37,122 nt of DNA from Opitutales bacterium (GTDB lineage Bacteria; Verrucomicrobiota; Verrucomicrobiia; Opitutales; JABSRG01). The notes beneath the pieces were generated by a model. That model was not told where the DNA came from. It was given only the letters and a program-made list of their open reading frames with translations, and searched no databases. The position numbers and the translations under genes are program-made. How positions within the stretch are numbered: the first letter of the stretch is position 1; each line of letters starts with the position of its first letter. The stretch covers positions 1 to 37,122 of the forward strand of contig JABSRG010000036.1 of NCBI GenBank assembly GCA_013215165.1, given 5' to 3'. Positions 17,264 through 25,122 of this stretch are shown here, one piece after another.

Positions 17264-17372
17264 CTCCAACTGCCATTGTTGTAGTCGTCCCGCTCTTTCG
17301 GGGCGCAGGCCGTTGCTTCGATCCACACCGTAGAGGCGGGGCGACGGAGCGCCTCAACTACAACGATTGGAG
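17264..17372. repeat. REP/BIME-like inverted pair (CTCTNT-loop hairpins)
   Basis: Two related arms face each other between secA and the deaminase gene. The left arm begins CTCCAACTGCC and carries hairpin CCCG-CTCTTT-CGGG (17289-17302). The right arm, read on the minus strand, begins CTCCAATCG and carries GGCG-CTCCGT-CGCC (17340-17353). The outer ends match imperfectly as terminal inverted repeats around GTTGTAGT. A close relative of the left arm is at 37061-37122. Confidence 0.7.
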
Positions 17373-17425
17373 CCGAGGAGCGACAACTCGCTTTTGGTGA
17401 TAGGCGTTGCAGACTAAGCGCTCAA

Positions 17426-18433
17426 TCACCTGATGGATTCCATAATTCCGTCGAGTTCAGCAATACAGGCCGCTTTCTCATCTGAATCCCAGTCGGCAAG
17501 CTCAAAACCATTGCGCGCGATCTGAGCTAATTCCGCCTGGGAAAACCCGAGGTCCATCTCCAAAGCATAATACTCCTCACTTAGGGTATTCCCAAACATG
17601 AAGGGATCGTCCGAGTTGATCGTGCAGTGCACCCCGAGATCAAACAGTCTACGAATCGGGTGATCCGCCATCGTGGCGATACCCTCAACCTGGAGTTTAA
17701 GGTTACTGATTGGGCATACATCAAGGCTCGTCCCCGTATCCAGAATCAACTGGACCACATCAGGATCTTCAATGCACCGCACGCCGTGCTGAATCCGGCG
17801 CACGCCCAATTCATTAATGCAGCGGGCCACAAAGGAAGCTGGCATAAACTCGCCGGCATGGGCTTTGAGGATTTTTCCTTTTTCGGCGGCACGTGCCCAC
17901 ACCTCTGCCGTCCACGGCTCAAGCGGCCAATACTCCGGGCCATGTAGGTCGATACCCGCCAAGCCATCCCAATCCATACTGTCGTCAATGAGCTCTTTGC
18001 CACGGTCTACATAGTCGTTGTGGCGCATTCCCATGAAGACGCGAACCTCTACCCCACTCGGTGCGGCGTCTTTGATCGCAGCAACCACCGCAGCCCCGTC
18101 CATATGTTCTGGAGTCAAGGCTCCAATGTGAAAACTGGTCTCGATATAGCGCACATTCTGTGCAGCACAATCAGCCAAAACCTTTGCAGCACACTCCGCA
18201 TACGCATCGACCGAGTTGAACACATCGCCGCAGAACTCGTTGTAGAGCTCCATGAACGCATCAAAACTTGGAAAGCGGAAGGCATCATCCCACATCGGCG
18301 GCGGCCCAGAAAAACGGTCGGGATTGATCTTATGAACCATTTCCAGCGGACACGCACCCTCCATATGTATGTGCGTCTCAGTTTTGGGTAGCGATTGAAC
18401 AAAATCACGAAGGGAATCGGTGGGCGTATACAT
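17426..18433 (-). CDS. Adenosine/adenine deaminase family protein
   Basis: This 335-residue zinc amidohydrolase has the first metal motif HIHMEG (His21, His23), the catalytic KAHAGE block (His192, Glu195), QHGVRC (His216), the CPISN segment and NSDDP (Asp275/Asp276). It would deaminate adenosine, adenine or a related 6-aminopurine. The Glu in HxHMEG resembles the adenine and aminodeoxyfutalosine deaminase side of the family more than E. coli Add (HRHLDG), so the substrate is open. ATG 18433 is preferred over a TTG two codons upstream. It begins 16 nt after the oxygenase gene stop, suggesting a two-gene operon. Confidence 0.88.
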   Translation of the reverse strand: MYTPTDSLRDFVQSLPKTETHIHMEGACPLEMVHKINPDRFSGPPPMWDDAFRFPSFDAFMELYNEFCGDVFNSVDAYAECAAKVLADCAAQNVRYIETSFHIGALTPEHMDGAAVVAAIKDAAPSGVEVRVFMGMRHNDYVDRGKELIDDSMDWDGLAGIDLHGPEYWPLEPWTAEVWARAAEKGKILKAHAGEFMPASFVARCINELGVRRIQHGVRCIEDPDVVQLILDTGTSLDVCPISNLKLQVEGIATMADHPIRRLFDLGVHCTINSDDPFMFGNTLSEEYYALEMDLGFSQAELAQIARNGFELADWDSDEKAACIAELDGIMESIR

Positions 18434-18449
18434 AACCAATCAATGAAGT

Positions 18450-19361
18450 TTAACTCGCCTGCGAATCCATGATCCGCTGATGGATATAAGCCCCGGCGGT
18501 GATCGCTTTATAAGTCGTAGGGCGCGCTTCTGTCACACAGCTCGGAATGGCATCGATCACCACATCTGGATCTGGATCGCTGAAAAATGCAATGGATTGG
18601 CGACCCAGCTTTCGTGCCTGCGCCCGCGGCTGAACACGGTGCGGCGTCGAACGAAAACGATCATTACTCCATCGGGCCAAGAGATCTCCGGTGTTGATTA
18701 CCACGGTTCCGGGAATGGGCGGGGCATCGACCCAATTGCCATCGAGGTCTTGAACCTGTAAGCCACCCGAGTCGTCCTGAAACAAAACAGTCAGCGTACC
18801 GTAGTCGGTATGCGCCCCCGCTCCCAGTTGCCCCTCAGCGACCGACTCTGTCGGCGGATAATGCAATAGGCGCAGGGTTTGAGTCAGGCCCGTGTGGCGC
18901 TCATCAAAAAACGAGTCGGGTAGCTCAAGGGCCAAGGCAAATGCCCGCATCACATCGGAAGCGATCATAGATATCCGCTTGTGCAGGACGCGCATAAAAG
19001 CCTCAAAGACTTCACTGGACCAGTATTCAGCCCCAGACGGTATCCGCGCAAGATCCCGCGAGGTGAAGGTTTCTTTAAGGTCCGCTGGCTTCGAAGGATC
19101 TAGCGCCTCGCCCAACATCTGCGTGAAGCCGTGGTTGCACTCCGGGTCGAACGGCACCTGATGCTTTTCCTCACTCGCAAAAAACGCCCGAGAGACCGCA
19201 AACGCCGCATCCATAAGATCGGGCGACATCCCAAAATTCTTCAAATAAATGAAGCCCACATGCTCTGCCGCATGGCAGATCTCTTGGGCTACCGCAGCCC
19301 GCTCCTCCGTGTCCCCATGCAAGAAGGGGCCCAAATCAATTATAGGAATTTCGCCGTTCAT
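18450..19361 (-). CDS. 2-oxoglutarate/Fe(II) dioxygenase, isopenicillin N synthase family
   Basis: This 303-residue oxygenase has the DIOX_N region (IPIIDLGPFL, GFIYLKNFG) and the double-stranded beta-helix with iron ligands His184 and Asp186 (AHTDYGTLT) and His241 (STPHRV). Arg255-x-Ser257 (RQSIAFF) is placed to bind 2-oxoglutarate. The family oxidises many small molecules, and the substrate cannot be read from sequence. Tight linkage to a purine deaminase gene suggests a nucleobase or nucleoside-derived substrate, by inference. Length and motifs are complete. Confidence 0.88.
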   Translation of the reverse strand: MNGEIPIIDLGPFLHGDTEERAAVAQEICHAAEHVGFIYLKNFGMSPDLMDAAFAVSRAFFASEEKHQVPFDPECNHGFTQMLGEALDPSKPADLKETFTSRDLARIPSGAEYWSSEVFEAFMRVLHKRISMIASDVMRAFALALELPDSFFDERHTGLTQTLRLLHYPPTESVAEGQLGAGAHTDYGTLTVLFQDDSGGLQVQDLDGNWVDAPPIPGTVVINTGDLLARWSNDRFRSTPHRVQPRAQARKLGRQSIAFFSDPDPDVVIDAIPSCVTEARPTTYKAITAGAYIHQRIMDSQAS

Positions 19362-19482
19362 AGATGCAACATCAGCAGAACTTAAGCCGGAGTGAGAGGA
19401 AGCCTAGAGTCCAGCTGATGCAAAACACTCACACTACACTCCGTGCAGAATGATAGCGACGGCTATTGCCTCATCTAAACCC

Positions 19483-19648
19483 TCAACTACCCCAAGGCAA
19501 TCGCTCTCGCGATCACACTACGGATTTTCAAAAACTGTAGCCGACACGCTCTGTCGATTCGCTGACTTGAGAACTCTTCCACGCCAAAGACACACGCCGA
19601 CAGAGTGGCGTAGCTAGATACAAGGGCTCTGCTAACAGCGGAGGTTTA
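19483..19648 (+). repeat. Dispersed intergenic repeat, copy A
   Basis: This segment, starting TCAACTACCCCAAGGCAATC, recurs at 21944-22108 (offset 2461) and in shorter form at 24221-24343, all in the same orientation. Inside are an ATCGC-tctc-GCGAT hairpin, a CTCTGT motif at 19549-19554 and the hairpin ACGCCG-ACAGAG-TGGCGT (19594-19611). The last has the complementary loop, so the two elements form an inverted pair. Confidence 0.85.
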
Positions 19649-19830
19649 ACCCGGATTATGCGATAGGAGCGAGTAAGGAGGTGCAAGATGTTGTAGTGCA
19701 GCAGATTGTGCCTCACTTATAAAATCAGGATCTATCGCCCCAAAAAAGGTCATCGGCACATAGCAAATATTATCAGTTAATTTGAAGAAGGGTATCACAG
19801 GACCCTCGGCCAAAATACAGAGTATCCAAC

Positions 19831-19860
19831 ATTAGCGTGAATTCGCGTCCATTCGCGGAT
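19831..19860. repeat. Short dispersed repeat ATTAGCGT..ATTCGCGGAT
   Basis: This is the longest of three copies (also 20836-20855 and 37013-37032) of a motif built from ATTAGCG followed by CATTCGCGG or a close variant. Similar sequences are scattered in intergenic regions of other Verrucomicrobiota and Planctomycetes, from memory. All three copies here are intergenic. Confidence 0.6.
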
Positions 19861-19965
19861 AGATCAGAACGATACGAAGGCTATGCTGTGAAGTGGATAC
19901 CAAGGTTCACAAGAGGCTGATCCTTAGGTATTGATACGCGAGTCGAGTATGTTACATTGTCTTAC

Positions 19966-20181
19966 ATGAGCACGATTACAGTAAGAATCCCAGATGAACT
20001 GAAGGCTGAGTTGCAGAAGATAAGTGAATCCGAGCATAAGCCTGTGAGTGATTTGGTCCGAGAATCAGTAAGACGGTATGTGAATGTTGAGCAGTTCAGG
20101 GGATTGCGGCGTAAGACGCTCCCTTTTGCTGAGGCGCAGGGCTTCATTACGGATGAAGACATTTTTGATAGGCTGAAGTGA
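19966..20181 (+). CDS. Ribbon-helix-helix antitoxin (CopG-like)
   Basis: The 71-residue product starts MSTITVRIPDELKAELQKI, a classic ribbon-helix-helix strand and helix, with SDLVRESVRRYV as the second helix and an acidic tail ITDEDIFDRLK for toxin binding. ATG 19966 is preferred over a TTG three codons upstream. Its stop overlaps the toxin GTG by 4 nt (GTGA). A promoter-like TTGATA-N16-TACATT ends only 7 nt before the ATG, so the message may be nearly leaderless. Confidence 0.85.
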   Translation: MSTITVRIPDELKAELQKISESEHKPVSDLVRESVRRYVNVEQFRGLRRKTLPFAEAQGFITDEDIFDRLK

Positions 20182-20576
20182 GTGTTACAGTGTTGGATAC
20201 AAATGTGGTGATCGCTGCATTTGCTTCTCGCGGTCTTTGCGAGTCATTGTTTGAGCTATGCCTCGAAACTCACGATCTAGTTGTGAGTGATTTTCTTCTT
20301 AGCGAGCTAGAGGAAAAACTGATCAAGAGGCTCAGGCTCCCAGAAGATCGAGTGTCTGAGGTGTTGGAGCTATACTCACGGTGTAGCCGGAGTATTGTTC
20401 CCGTCGAAGTTTCAATTAGTGAGTGTCGAGATCCCGAAGACCTTCTGGTCTTAGGCACATGTCGTGCATCGAAAGCTGATTATTTGGTAACGGGAGATAA
20501 GGATCTGTTGGTTTTGGGAACTTTTGAGAGCACCTCTATTGTTTCGCCAAGGGCTTTTTACGATCTACAGTCCTAA
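20178..20576 (+). CDS. PIN-domain toxin (COG1569/PIN_3-like)
   Basis: This 132-residue PIN-domain protein starts with GTG and reads VLDTNVVIAAFASRG. It has Glu43 (LSELEEKL), Asp85/Asp88 (CRDPEDL), Asp101 and Asp107/Asp109 (TGDKDLL), giving a complete acidic metal site. The CRDPEDL and TGDKDLL motifs are typical of the COG1569 group of putative toxins. It is translationally coupled to the upstream antitoxin. It is not closely related to the VapC at 1998, so the window holds two independent PIN pairs. Confidence 0.88.
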   Translation: MSVTVLDTNVVIAAFASRGLCESLFELCLETHDLVVSDFLLSELEEKLIKRLRLPEDRVSEVLELYSRCSRSIVPVEVSISECRDPEDLLVLGTCRASKADYLVTGDKDLLVLGTFESTSIVSPRAFYDLQS

Positions 20577-20602
20577 CAGCGAACAAGAATGAATGAGAAT
20601 GC

Positions 20603-20620
20603 GGCATAGAATCTTATGCC
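20603..20620 (+). terminator. Weak hairpin after the second toxin-antitoxin pair
   Basis: GGCATA-GAATCT-TATGCC forms a perfect 6-bp stem 27 nt after the toxin stop, followed by TTCT only. It could be a weak terminator; the U-tract is poor. Confidence 0.3.
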
Positions 20621-20835
20621 TTCTGAAAGAAAGGTGCCCAAACAGCAATCACCTCACGCCCGCTTCGCTCAAGACACAGAGGCGCAAAGAATATACCGAG
20701 TGACAAGTAGTTCACAAGTAGCTCAACCGCGGTATAGTTTGTCCAGCAAGAGACCAATCATCCGCGATTCTGGATAGTCGCCGAAAATATGGATAATTTG
20801 AGCTGAATCCTTACAGCATGAAGATGGCAGAAAAA

Positions 20836-20855
20836 ATTAGCGTTCATTAGCGGAT
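20836..20855. repeat. Short dispersed repeat, second copy
   Basis: ATTAGCGTTCATTAGCGGAT matches the motif at 19831-19860 and 37013-37032, with TTAG in place of TTCG in the second half. Confidence 0.55.
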
Positions 20856-21135
20856 AGACTCAAATTCCAGAAACCCCAACTAGCCACTACTCACCCGTAG
20901 CAATCCCGCGCATCCCCTATCCAAGTGCACTCTTCCACCAAAGACCTCACCCCACTTTCTTTTTCCTCGCCCCAATATACCAAAGTATTTTTAACAACTA
21001 TCATTCTGCGCACGCGAAGCCCACACCCAAGCACCTGATATTCAGCCACTTCCGTCTCACCATCACAACTAACATGAATCCCAAGAGATATCAGGACGAT
21101 TCGTTGATATAATATTAACTGTTCGCTGAAAGAAA

Positions 21136-21405
21136 ATGAGTCTGCCCACTTACATCACTCACTATTTCGAGCGAGAATATGGGCCGTTCCTGAACGTATG
21201 TGACCTCGACGACAATTCCATCTTCGACCTATTCGAGAAAGAGAAACAGAAAGAAGCAAAAACAGAATTCAATAGGTTTTCTATAGGTTCAGACTTCGTC
21301 AAGTGGCGTCGTAATGCTGACGACCTTCTAATCAAAGCATACGAAGAGAAGTTTGGATTCGTACCAGTCGCTGGGCCTTATTTTGCAATCTTGGGCGATC
21401 CAAAT
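21136..21405 (+). pseudogene. Truncated gene fragment (THYFERExGPF family)
   Basis: The first about 85 codons read like the N-terminus of a conserved bacterial protein: THYFEREYGPFLNVCDLDD, FNRFSIGSDF, KWRRNADDLL, then PYFAILGD. I recall this pattern from proteins of unknown function in related bacteria. After GPYFAILGD the frame continues, but the DNA there encodes an antitoxin in a different frame, so the rest of this gene is lost. The frame stays open by chance into the YoeB-like toxin and ends at 21825. A 229-residue single-protein call would therefore be a chimera. Confidence 0.6.
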
Positions 21406-21562
21406 CACTGGCAAGCGTGGAAACGCTGTGCTCATCTCCGAGGAAGATTGGCGATCCATCCAGGAAACACTCTACCTTCAATCAATTCCCGGAATGGTAG
21501 ACTCCATCAAGAAGGCCAGAAGAGAAGGAATCGAGAAAGCTTCAAAAGACTTGGACTGGTGA
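21353..21562 (+). pseudogene. YefM-like antitoxin missing its N-terminal domain
   Basis: In the second frame, ITGKRGNAVLISEEDWRSI and ETLYLQSIPGMVDSI match the C-terminal half of YefM/Phd antitoxins, including the toxin-binding tail ending KASKDLDW. The N-terminal DNA-binding half is absent. The roughly 17 residues before ITGKRG come from the neighbouring gene fragment read in another frame, and the only in-frame start is a TTG at 21353. The stop overlaps the toxin start by 4 nt (GTGA), so the original operon order is kept. Any product could still bind toxin but not repress the promoter. Confidence 0.7.
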
Positions 21563-21825
21563 GCTACGAAGTCGTCTTCTCCAAGCAGGCACAAAAAGAT
21601 GCCAAGAAACTGACGAGAAGTGACCGGAAAGAACAGGCGCCAGAGCTAATTGAGACACTGAAAGAGGATCCGTTTAGATCACCACCAAGATTTGGTATCC
21701 TTACCGGAAACCTTGACGGGTGCTACTCCAGAAGGATCAACATTCAGCACAGGTTGGTTTACGAGGTTTTCGAAGAGCAGAAAACCCTTCACGTATTGAG
21801 AATGTGGTCACACTACGGAGAATAA
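21559..21825 (+). CDS. YoeB-like toxin with Glu46 replaced by Gly
   Basis: YoeB cleaves mRNA in the ribosomal A site. This 88-residue protein, starting at GTG 21559, keeps the fold and the SRRINIQHRLVY core with Arg65, and ends with the catalytic His85-Tyr86 pair (WSHYGE). The catalytic general base, Glu46 in E. coli YoeB (YEKL in this subfamily), is replaced: the sequence reads FGIL, with Gly46. The toxin is therefore expected to be weak or inactive, which fits its survival beside a headless antitoxin. The frame itself is intact. Inactivity is a prediction. Confidence 0.8.
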   Translation: MSYEVVFSKQAQKDAKKLTRSDRKEQAPELIETLKEDPFRSPPRFGILTGNLDGCYSRRINIQHRLVYEVFEEQKTLHVLRMWSHYGE

Positions 21826-21943
21826 GAAACAGTGCCAATAAGGCGTAGCAGAGGAATCGCGCCATCTGTGGTTCAGTGAATCATCGAACCCCTTTGAGTT
21901 TGTCGTGTTAAATTATATTCTGTGCAGGGCCTGGCCTAAATCA

Positions 21944-22108
21944 TCAACTACCCCAAGGCAATCGCTCTCGCGATCACCCTACGGATGTTCAAATTCTGTA
22001 ACCGAATCGCTCTGTCGGGTCGCTGGCTGTGGGACGCATCCACGCCAATGACACACGCCGACTGGGCGGCGTAGCTACATTCAAGAGCTCTGCTAAAAGC
22101 AGATGTTA
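21944..22108 (+). repeat. Dispersed intergenic repeat, copy B
   Basis: This copy matches 19483-19648 across its length, with a CTCTGT motif at 22010-22015 flanked by partly pairing CGAATCG and CGGGTCG. The hairpin ACGCCG-ACTGGG-CGGCGT follows near 22060. It fills most of the 362-base gap between the YoeB-like gene and the repeat protein; nothing else is seen there. Confidence 0.85.
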
Positions 22109-22187
22109 AAATAGAAAAAGCTTTCTGCGGGCTTCTGCATATTCTGCGGCCCTTCAAAAGACTGTGGCTTACTGGCTCGAAGATAGA

Positions 22188-24101
22188 TTATTGATCTACA
22201 AGCCGCGTTAACTGCTCTAAAGTCTGCGCGTCTACTTCAATTTCAGATACCGCAGCACGGGCAGCTTCGGGATCGATCCGATGCCAAGTGCGCACCACAT
22301 TTTGTAATTGATTACGACGCTCGCTGTCGCTGGACATCGTTTGAGCCCACTGAAGCGCTGCTTGGGGATCGTCGCGAGAAATCGACTGAACCAGCTGCTG
22401 AATACTTCGATCTCGCAAACCGTTGTCTTCGATGGAATCAATCCACTGGGATGCACCGTAAGAGTCGTAATTGAGGTAAGCCCCGGCAACGATAGTGTGG
22501 AGATTATTCGAGTCAGCTTCGCTCAACCCCACAAGACTACTCAACAGTCTAACGGCCTGTTCTGGGTCGGAACCGGCGATTTGTCGAAAGCTGTGATTCA
22601 AGATATCCGTTTTCACCCTTCGGTCGGAAATTTCATTCATCGCAGCGTAGGCGGCTTCAGCATCCACCTCCATCCAAGCTACATAACCGGCCCGCTCCGC
22701 ATTTCTACGTCCCTGTCCATCAGGGAGCTGCTCAGCCCAGTCGAACACCGATTCTATATTTTCTTGAGCTAAATCTATTGCAACTCTTTCCGCCAACGCC
22801 TCCGCAACCACCGGATCTTTAGCATTGACCACCCATTGCCCCACCTCGATCGCGTCGAATTCAATCATTTGCCAAAACATCCTACTGATCACCTCTCGTC
22901 GATCTCCGATATCCTTCAAACCCAATGCAAATTGAAAGGCTTCTTCTGGGTTCTCATGGGCAAAAGATACAAACACCTCATACATGACCGAACTTCTTCC
23001 GTGTTTCTCGCGTGTATTCAGCGCAAAAGTGAATGCCGCCTCGCGGTCCGCATTCATCAATGCTCGGGCAATCATAGGTGTTTTGTAACTATAATTCTTC
23101 GAATCCAACTCCGTTCGCAGGAGTCTGTCGAGATCGAGAATTCGATCTCTGTTCAGTAGATCTGGATCGTGAGGCCAATATGTAGACGTTAAAAGCCGAC
23201 GGCGTTCGTCCTGTGTCTCCGTCATTTCAAGCAACCCCATGGCGCGGTCAAAATCTCTAAAAACCAAGGTCCCAAAAATGCGTGGGGCAGCCAAACGTAG
23301 CAACGATTTATCCGAAATACTATCTAGAATACTAGACACGTTTTCAAGACTCTCCCAGTTGATTCTTGAAACAACGGTTTTAACAAGACTCTCGCGAATT
23401 CCAGGATCAGGTTCCCTTCCCGCTTCATGTAAAGCGGCCTGAAAATCATATTTTGCCCATCTCTCAAATACCTCCCTTTTTAGATCAACTTTTTGTTTAT
23501 TCGCCAAATTCAGCTCGCTCACTAGAGCAATTGCATACAAAGGATCCTTGTCAGTGATGCCATAGAAGGCTGAGCCAAAGTATGCATAGTTATCCGGTGC
23601 GACTGAGCCACCTTCGGCAGTCAACTTTTCTGCCCAACTGATCGCAGCCTCAGGATTCATTCGACCCATTTGGCGCATCACCGCATGAATCACAGATCCC
23701 TTCTCGGATGAAGGGAGTGTAATCAGATATGCAAAAAGTGCCGCTGAATCCTTTTCTAGCCAGTGCATATAAATCAGCTCTCTCGCTGTTTCAGAGATAT
23801 TTCGAGAGCTCCTCATTTCATCCATTAACTGGTGCAAATCCACGGCATTTGTAGCTTCAAAGAGCTTGACCAACGCCGTCGCCTGGGCGGCTGCAGCGAG
23901 GATTTCGATCTCAGCTAGGGGGTGCGCGATTTCAGTGCGTCCATCTGCGTCTACCTTTACTCCAGTATTGAATTCATCAGATACAACTGAATCGGGATCT
24001 ATTTTCGGAGGTGGGGCAATCCGCTCACTAGTGACAGACTTCAAGATCCAGCCTCCGGAGAGACCAAACACAAATAAAACAAGGGGTAGAGAGGAACGCA
24101 T
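22188..24101 (-). CDS. Exported helical-repeat protein
   Basis: This 637-residue protein starts with a signal or anchor (MRSSLPLVLFVFGLSGGWIL). The rest is a long array of degenerate 30-40-residue helical repeats around the pattern DPEAAxxWAxxL followed by a charged turn and a second helix. Examples are NPEAAISWAEKL, NPEEAFQFALGL, DPQAALQWAQTM and DPEAARAAVSEI. Such arrays are frequent in verrucomicrobial envelope proteins and probably form a solenoid for protein binding. No enzyme motif is visible. It is flanked by two copies of the dispersed repeat. Confidence 0.7.
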   Translation of the reverse strand: MRSSLPLVLFVFGLSGGWILKSVTSERIAPPPKIDPDSVVSDEFNTGVKVDADGRTEIAHPLAEIEILAAAAQATALVKLFEATNAVDLHQLMDEMRSSRNISETARELIYMHWLEKDSAALFAYLITLPSSEKGSVIHAVMRQMGRMNPEAAISWAEKLTAEGGSVAPDNYAYFGSAFYGITDKDPLYAIALVSELNLANKQKVDLKREVFERWAKYDFQAALHEAGREPDPGIRESLVKTVVSRINWESLENVSSILDSISDKSLLRLAAPRIFGTLVFRDFDRAMGLLEMTETQDERRRLLTSTYWPHDPDLLNRDRILDLDRLLRTELDSKNYSYKTPMIARALMNADREAAFTFALNTREKHGRSSVMYEVFVSFAHENPEEAFQFALGLKDIGDRREVISRMFWQMIEFDAIEVGQWVVNAKDPVVAEALAERVAIDLAQENIESVFDWAEQLPDGQGRRNAERAGYVAWMEVDAEAAYAAMNEISDRRVKTDILNHSFRQIAGSDPEQAVRLLSSLVGLSEADSNNLHTIVAGAYLNYDSYGASQWIDSIEDNGLRDRSIQQLVQSISRDDPQAALQWAQTMSSDSERRNQLQNVVRTWHRIDPEAARAAVSEIEVDAQTLEQLTRLVDQ

Positions 24102-24220
24102 AACTGAGTTCTTGAATATCCCAGCAGTAATTCAAGGCATATCGAACCATCAATTCATACCAATACGTAGGATTACGGTCCCGACGACGTTCGAGATTCT
24201 CTGTCATGAGACTTAAACCG

Positions 24221-24343
24221 CCCCAAGGCAATCGTTCCCGCGATCACCCTACGGATGTTCAAAAACTGTAGCCAACACGCTCTGTCAGGTCGATGGCTGT
24301 GGGACTTATCCACGCCAATGACACAAGCCGACTGCGCGGCGTG
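24221..24343 (+). repeat. Dispersed intergenic repeat, copy C (short)
   Basis: This copy matches A and B from CCCCAAGGCAATCG through the CTCTGT motif (24280-24285) to the GCGGCGTGG end, then stops where the pgl coding region begins at its 3' end (24345). AGCCA (about 24270) and TGGCT (about 24294) can pair around the motif. Confidence 0.8.
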
Positions 24344-24344
24344 G

Positions 24345-25085
24345 TCAAATGCTCAACGCACTACACGCTGCTTCATCTGCGATGATGGTCACTTTCTCTG
24401 ACCACTGCGCAAGCATCTGAGAGGGATATTGCTTGGGGTCGAGCTCACCTTCCAGGACGGTTTTTAGGGCCTCCGCTTTATTAGCACCGGTGACGATCTG
24501 AAGGATAGCCCGGCTCTGGCCGATACCCCACTCCGTGGCCGTCAGACGCCAGCCCCTGCTTGGCACATTGTCCGCGGTGGCCAATTCAGCAAGCGTATCT
24601 CCTTTCCCGATTAAGTCGCTACCGGGAAAGATCGAGGCGCAGTGACAGTCGTCACCCATACCTAAGATACAGATGTCGAAGCTGCCCTCCCCAAAGACGC
24701 GCTTAAAGTCAGCATTGAATTTCACGGCCCCATCCGAGGGTGGCATGTCGCTGGCGAAAGGTAGCCGATGCGTATGTCGGACTCCTAGAGGGTCAAGCAT
24801 GCCGCGCGCTGCATGGCCGAAGTTATTGTCGTCGTGCGTCATCGGCACCGTGCGTTCATCGCTGGTAAGCCAGACGATTTTCGCCAGATCCTCTTTGGAA
24901 AAAACGCCCTTCTCCACTGCCCAGGGATACCAGGCTTTGGGGGTCGATCCTCCCGTAAGCCCGATCGCGGCAAAGTCGCGTTCTGTGGTCGTGGCCGCGG
25001 CGCGGATCTGCTCCGCTTTGACTTCAAAGATCTCCTCGCGCGACCCAATAATCAGGGTGCCGTTCCTAGTTTCGACTGTCTTCAT
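24345..25085 (-). CDS. pgl: 6-phosphogluconolactonase
   Basis: This 246-residue protein of the DevB/SOL type hydrolyses 6-phosphogluconolactone in the oxidative pentose phosphate pathway. LTGGSTPKAWYP, LTSDERTVPMTHDDNNFG and a C-terminal VTGANKAEAL are standard family motifs. The usual GMGxDGHTASLFPG block reads GMGDDCHCASIFPG, with Cys replacing Gly and Thr beside the conserved His. It is the last gene of zwf-opcA-pgl, 37 nt after opcA. The function is secure from motifs and operon. Confidence 0.93.
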   Translation of the reverse strand: MKTVETRNGTLIIGSREEIFEVKAEQIRAAATTTERDFAAIGLTGGSTPKAWYPWAVEKGVFSKEDLAKIVWLTSDERTVPMTHDDNNFGHAARGMLDPLGVRHTHRLPFASDMPPSDGAVKFNADFKRVFGEGSFDICILGMGDDCHCASIFPGSDLIGKGDTLAELATADNVPSRGWRLTATEWGIGQSRAILQIVTGANKAEALKTVLEGELDPKQYPSQMLAQWSEKVTIIADEAACSALSI

Positions 25086-25122
25086 ACTCTAATTCTTTAC
25101 ACCTAAATTTAATGCTCCCGGC

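Larger units (their letters stand above)
19362..19965. other. Intergenic region between oxygenase gene and second toxin-antitoxin pair
   Basis: No gene is supported in these 604 bases. It holds repeat copy A (19483-19648), the short repeat at 19831-19860 and, at the right edge, a possible promoter TTGATA (19931-19936), 16 nt, TACATT (19953-19958). The promoter would start transcription close to the antitoxin ATG at 19966. Confidence 0.5.
20577..21135. other. Intergenic region with short repeats only
   Basis: No gene is supported in these 559 bases. Besides the hairpin at 20603 and the short repeat at 20836, it contains a GACACAGAGGCGCAAAG segment (20672-20688) of a kind that recurs in intergenic DNA of related genomes, from memory. 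Confidence 0.4.

Noticed and set aside
17126-17326. N-terminal extension of SecA by 67 residues
   Set aside because: The extra residues do not resemble SecA and run into the REP-like repeat; [11 protein letters not shown] at 17125 is the normal SecA start.
21136-21825. One intact 229-residue protein
   Set aside because: Its middle is YefM coding sequence read out of frame, so it is better explained as a gene fragment plus a YoeB-like toxin sharing a frame by chance.
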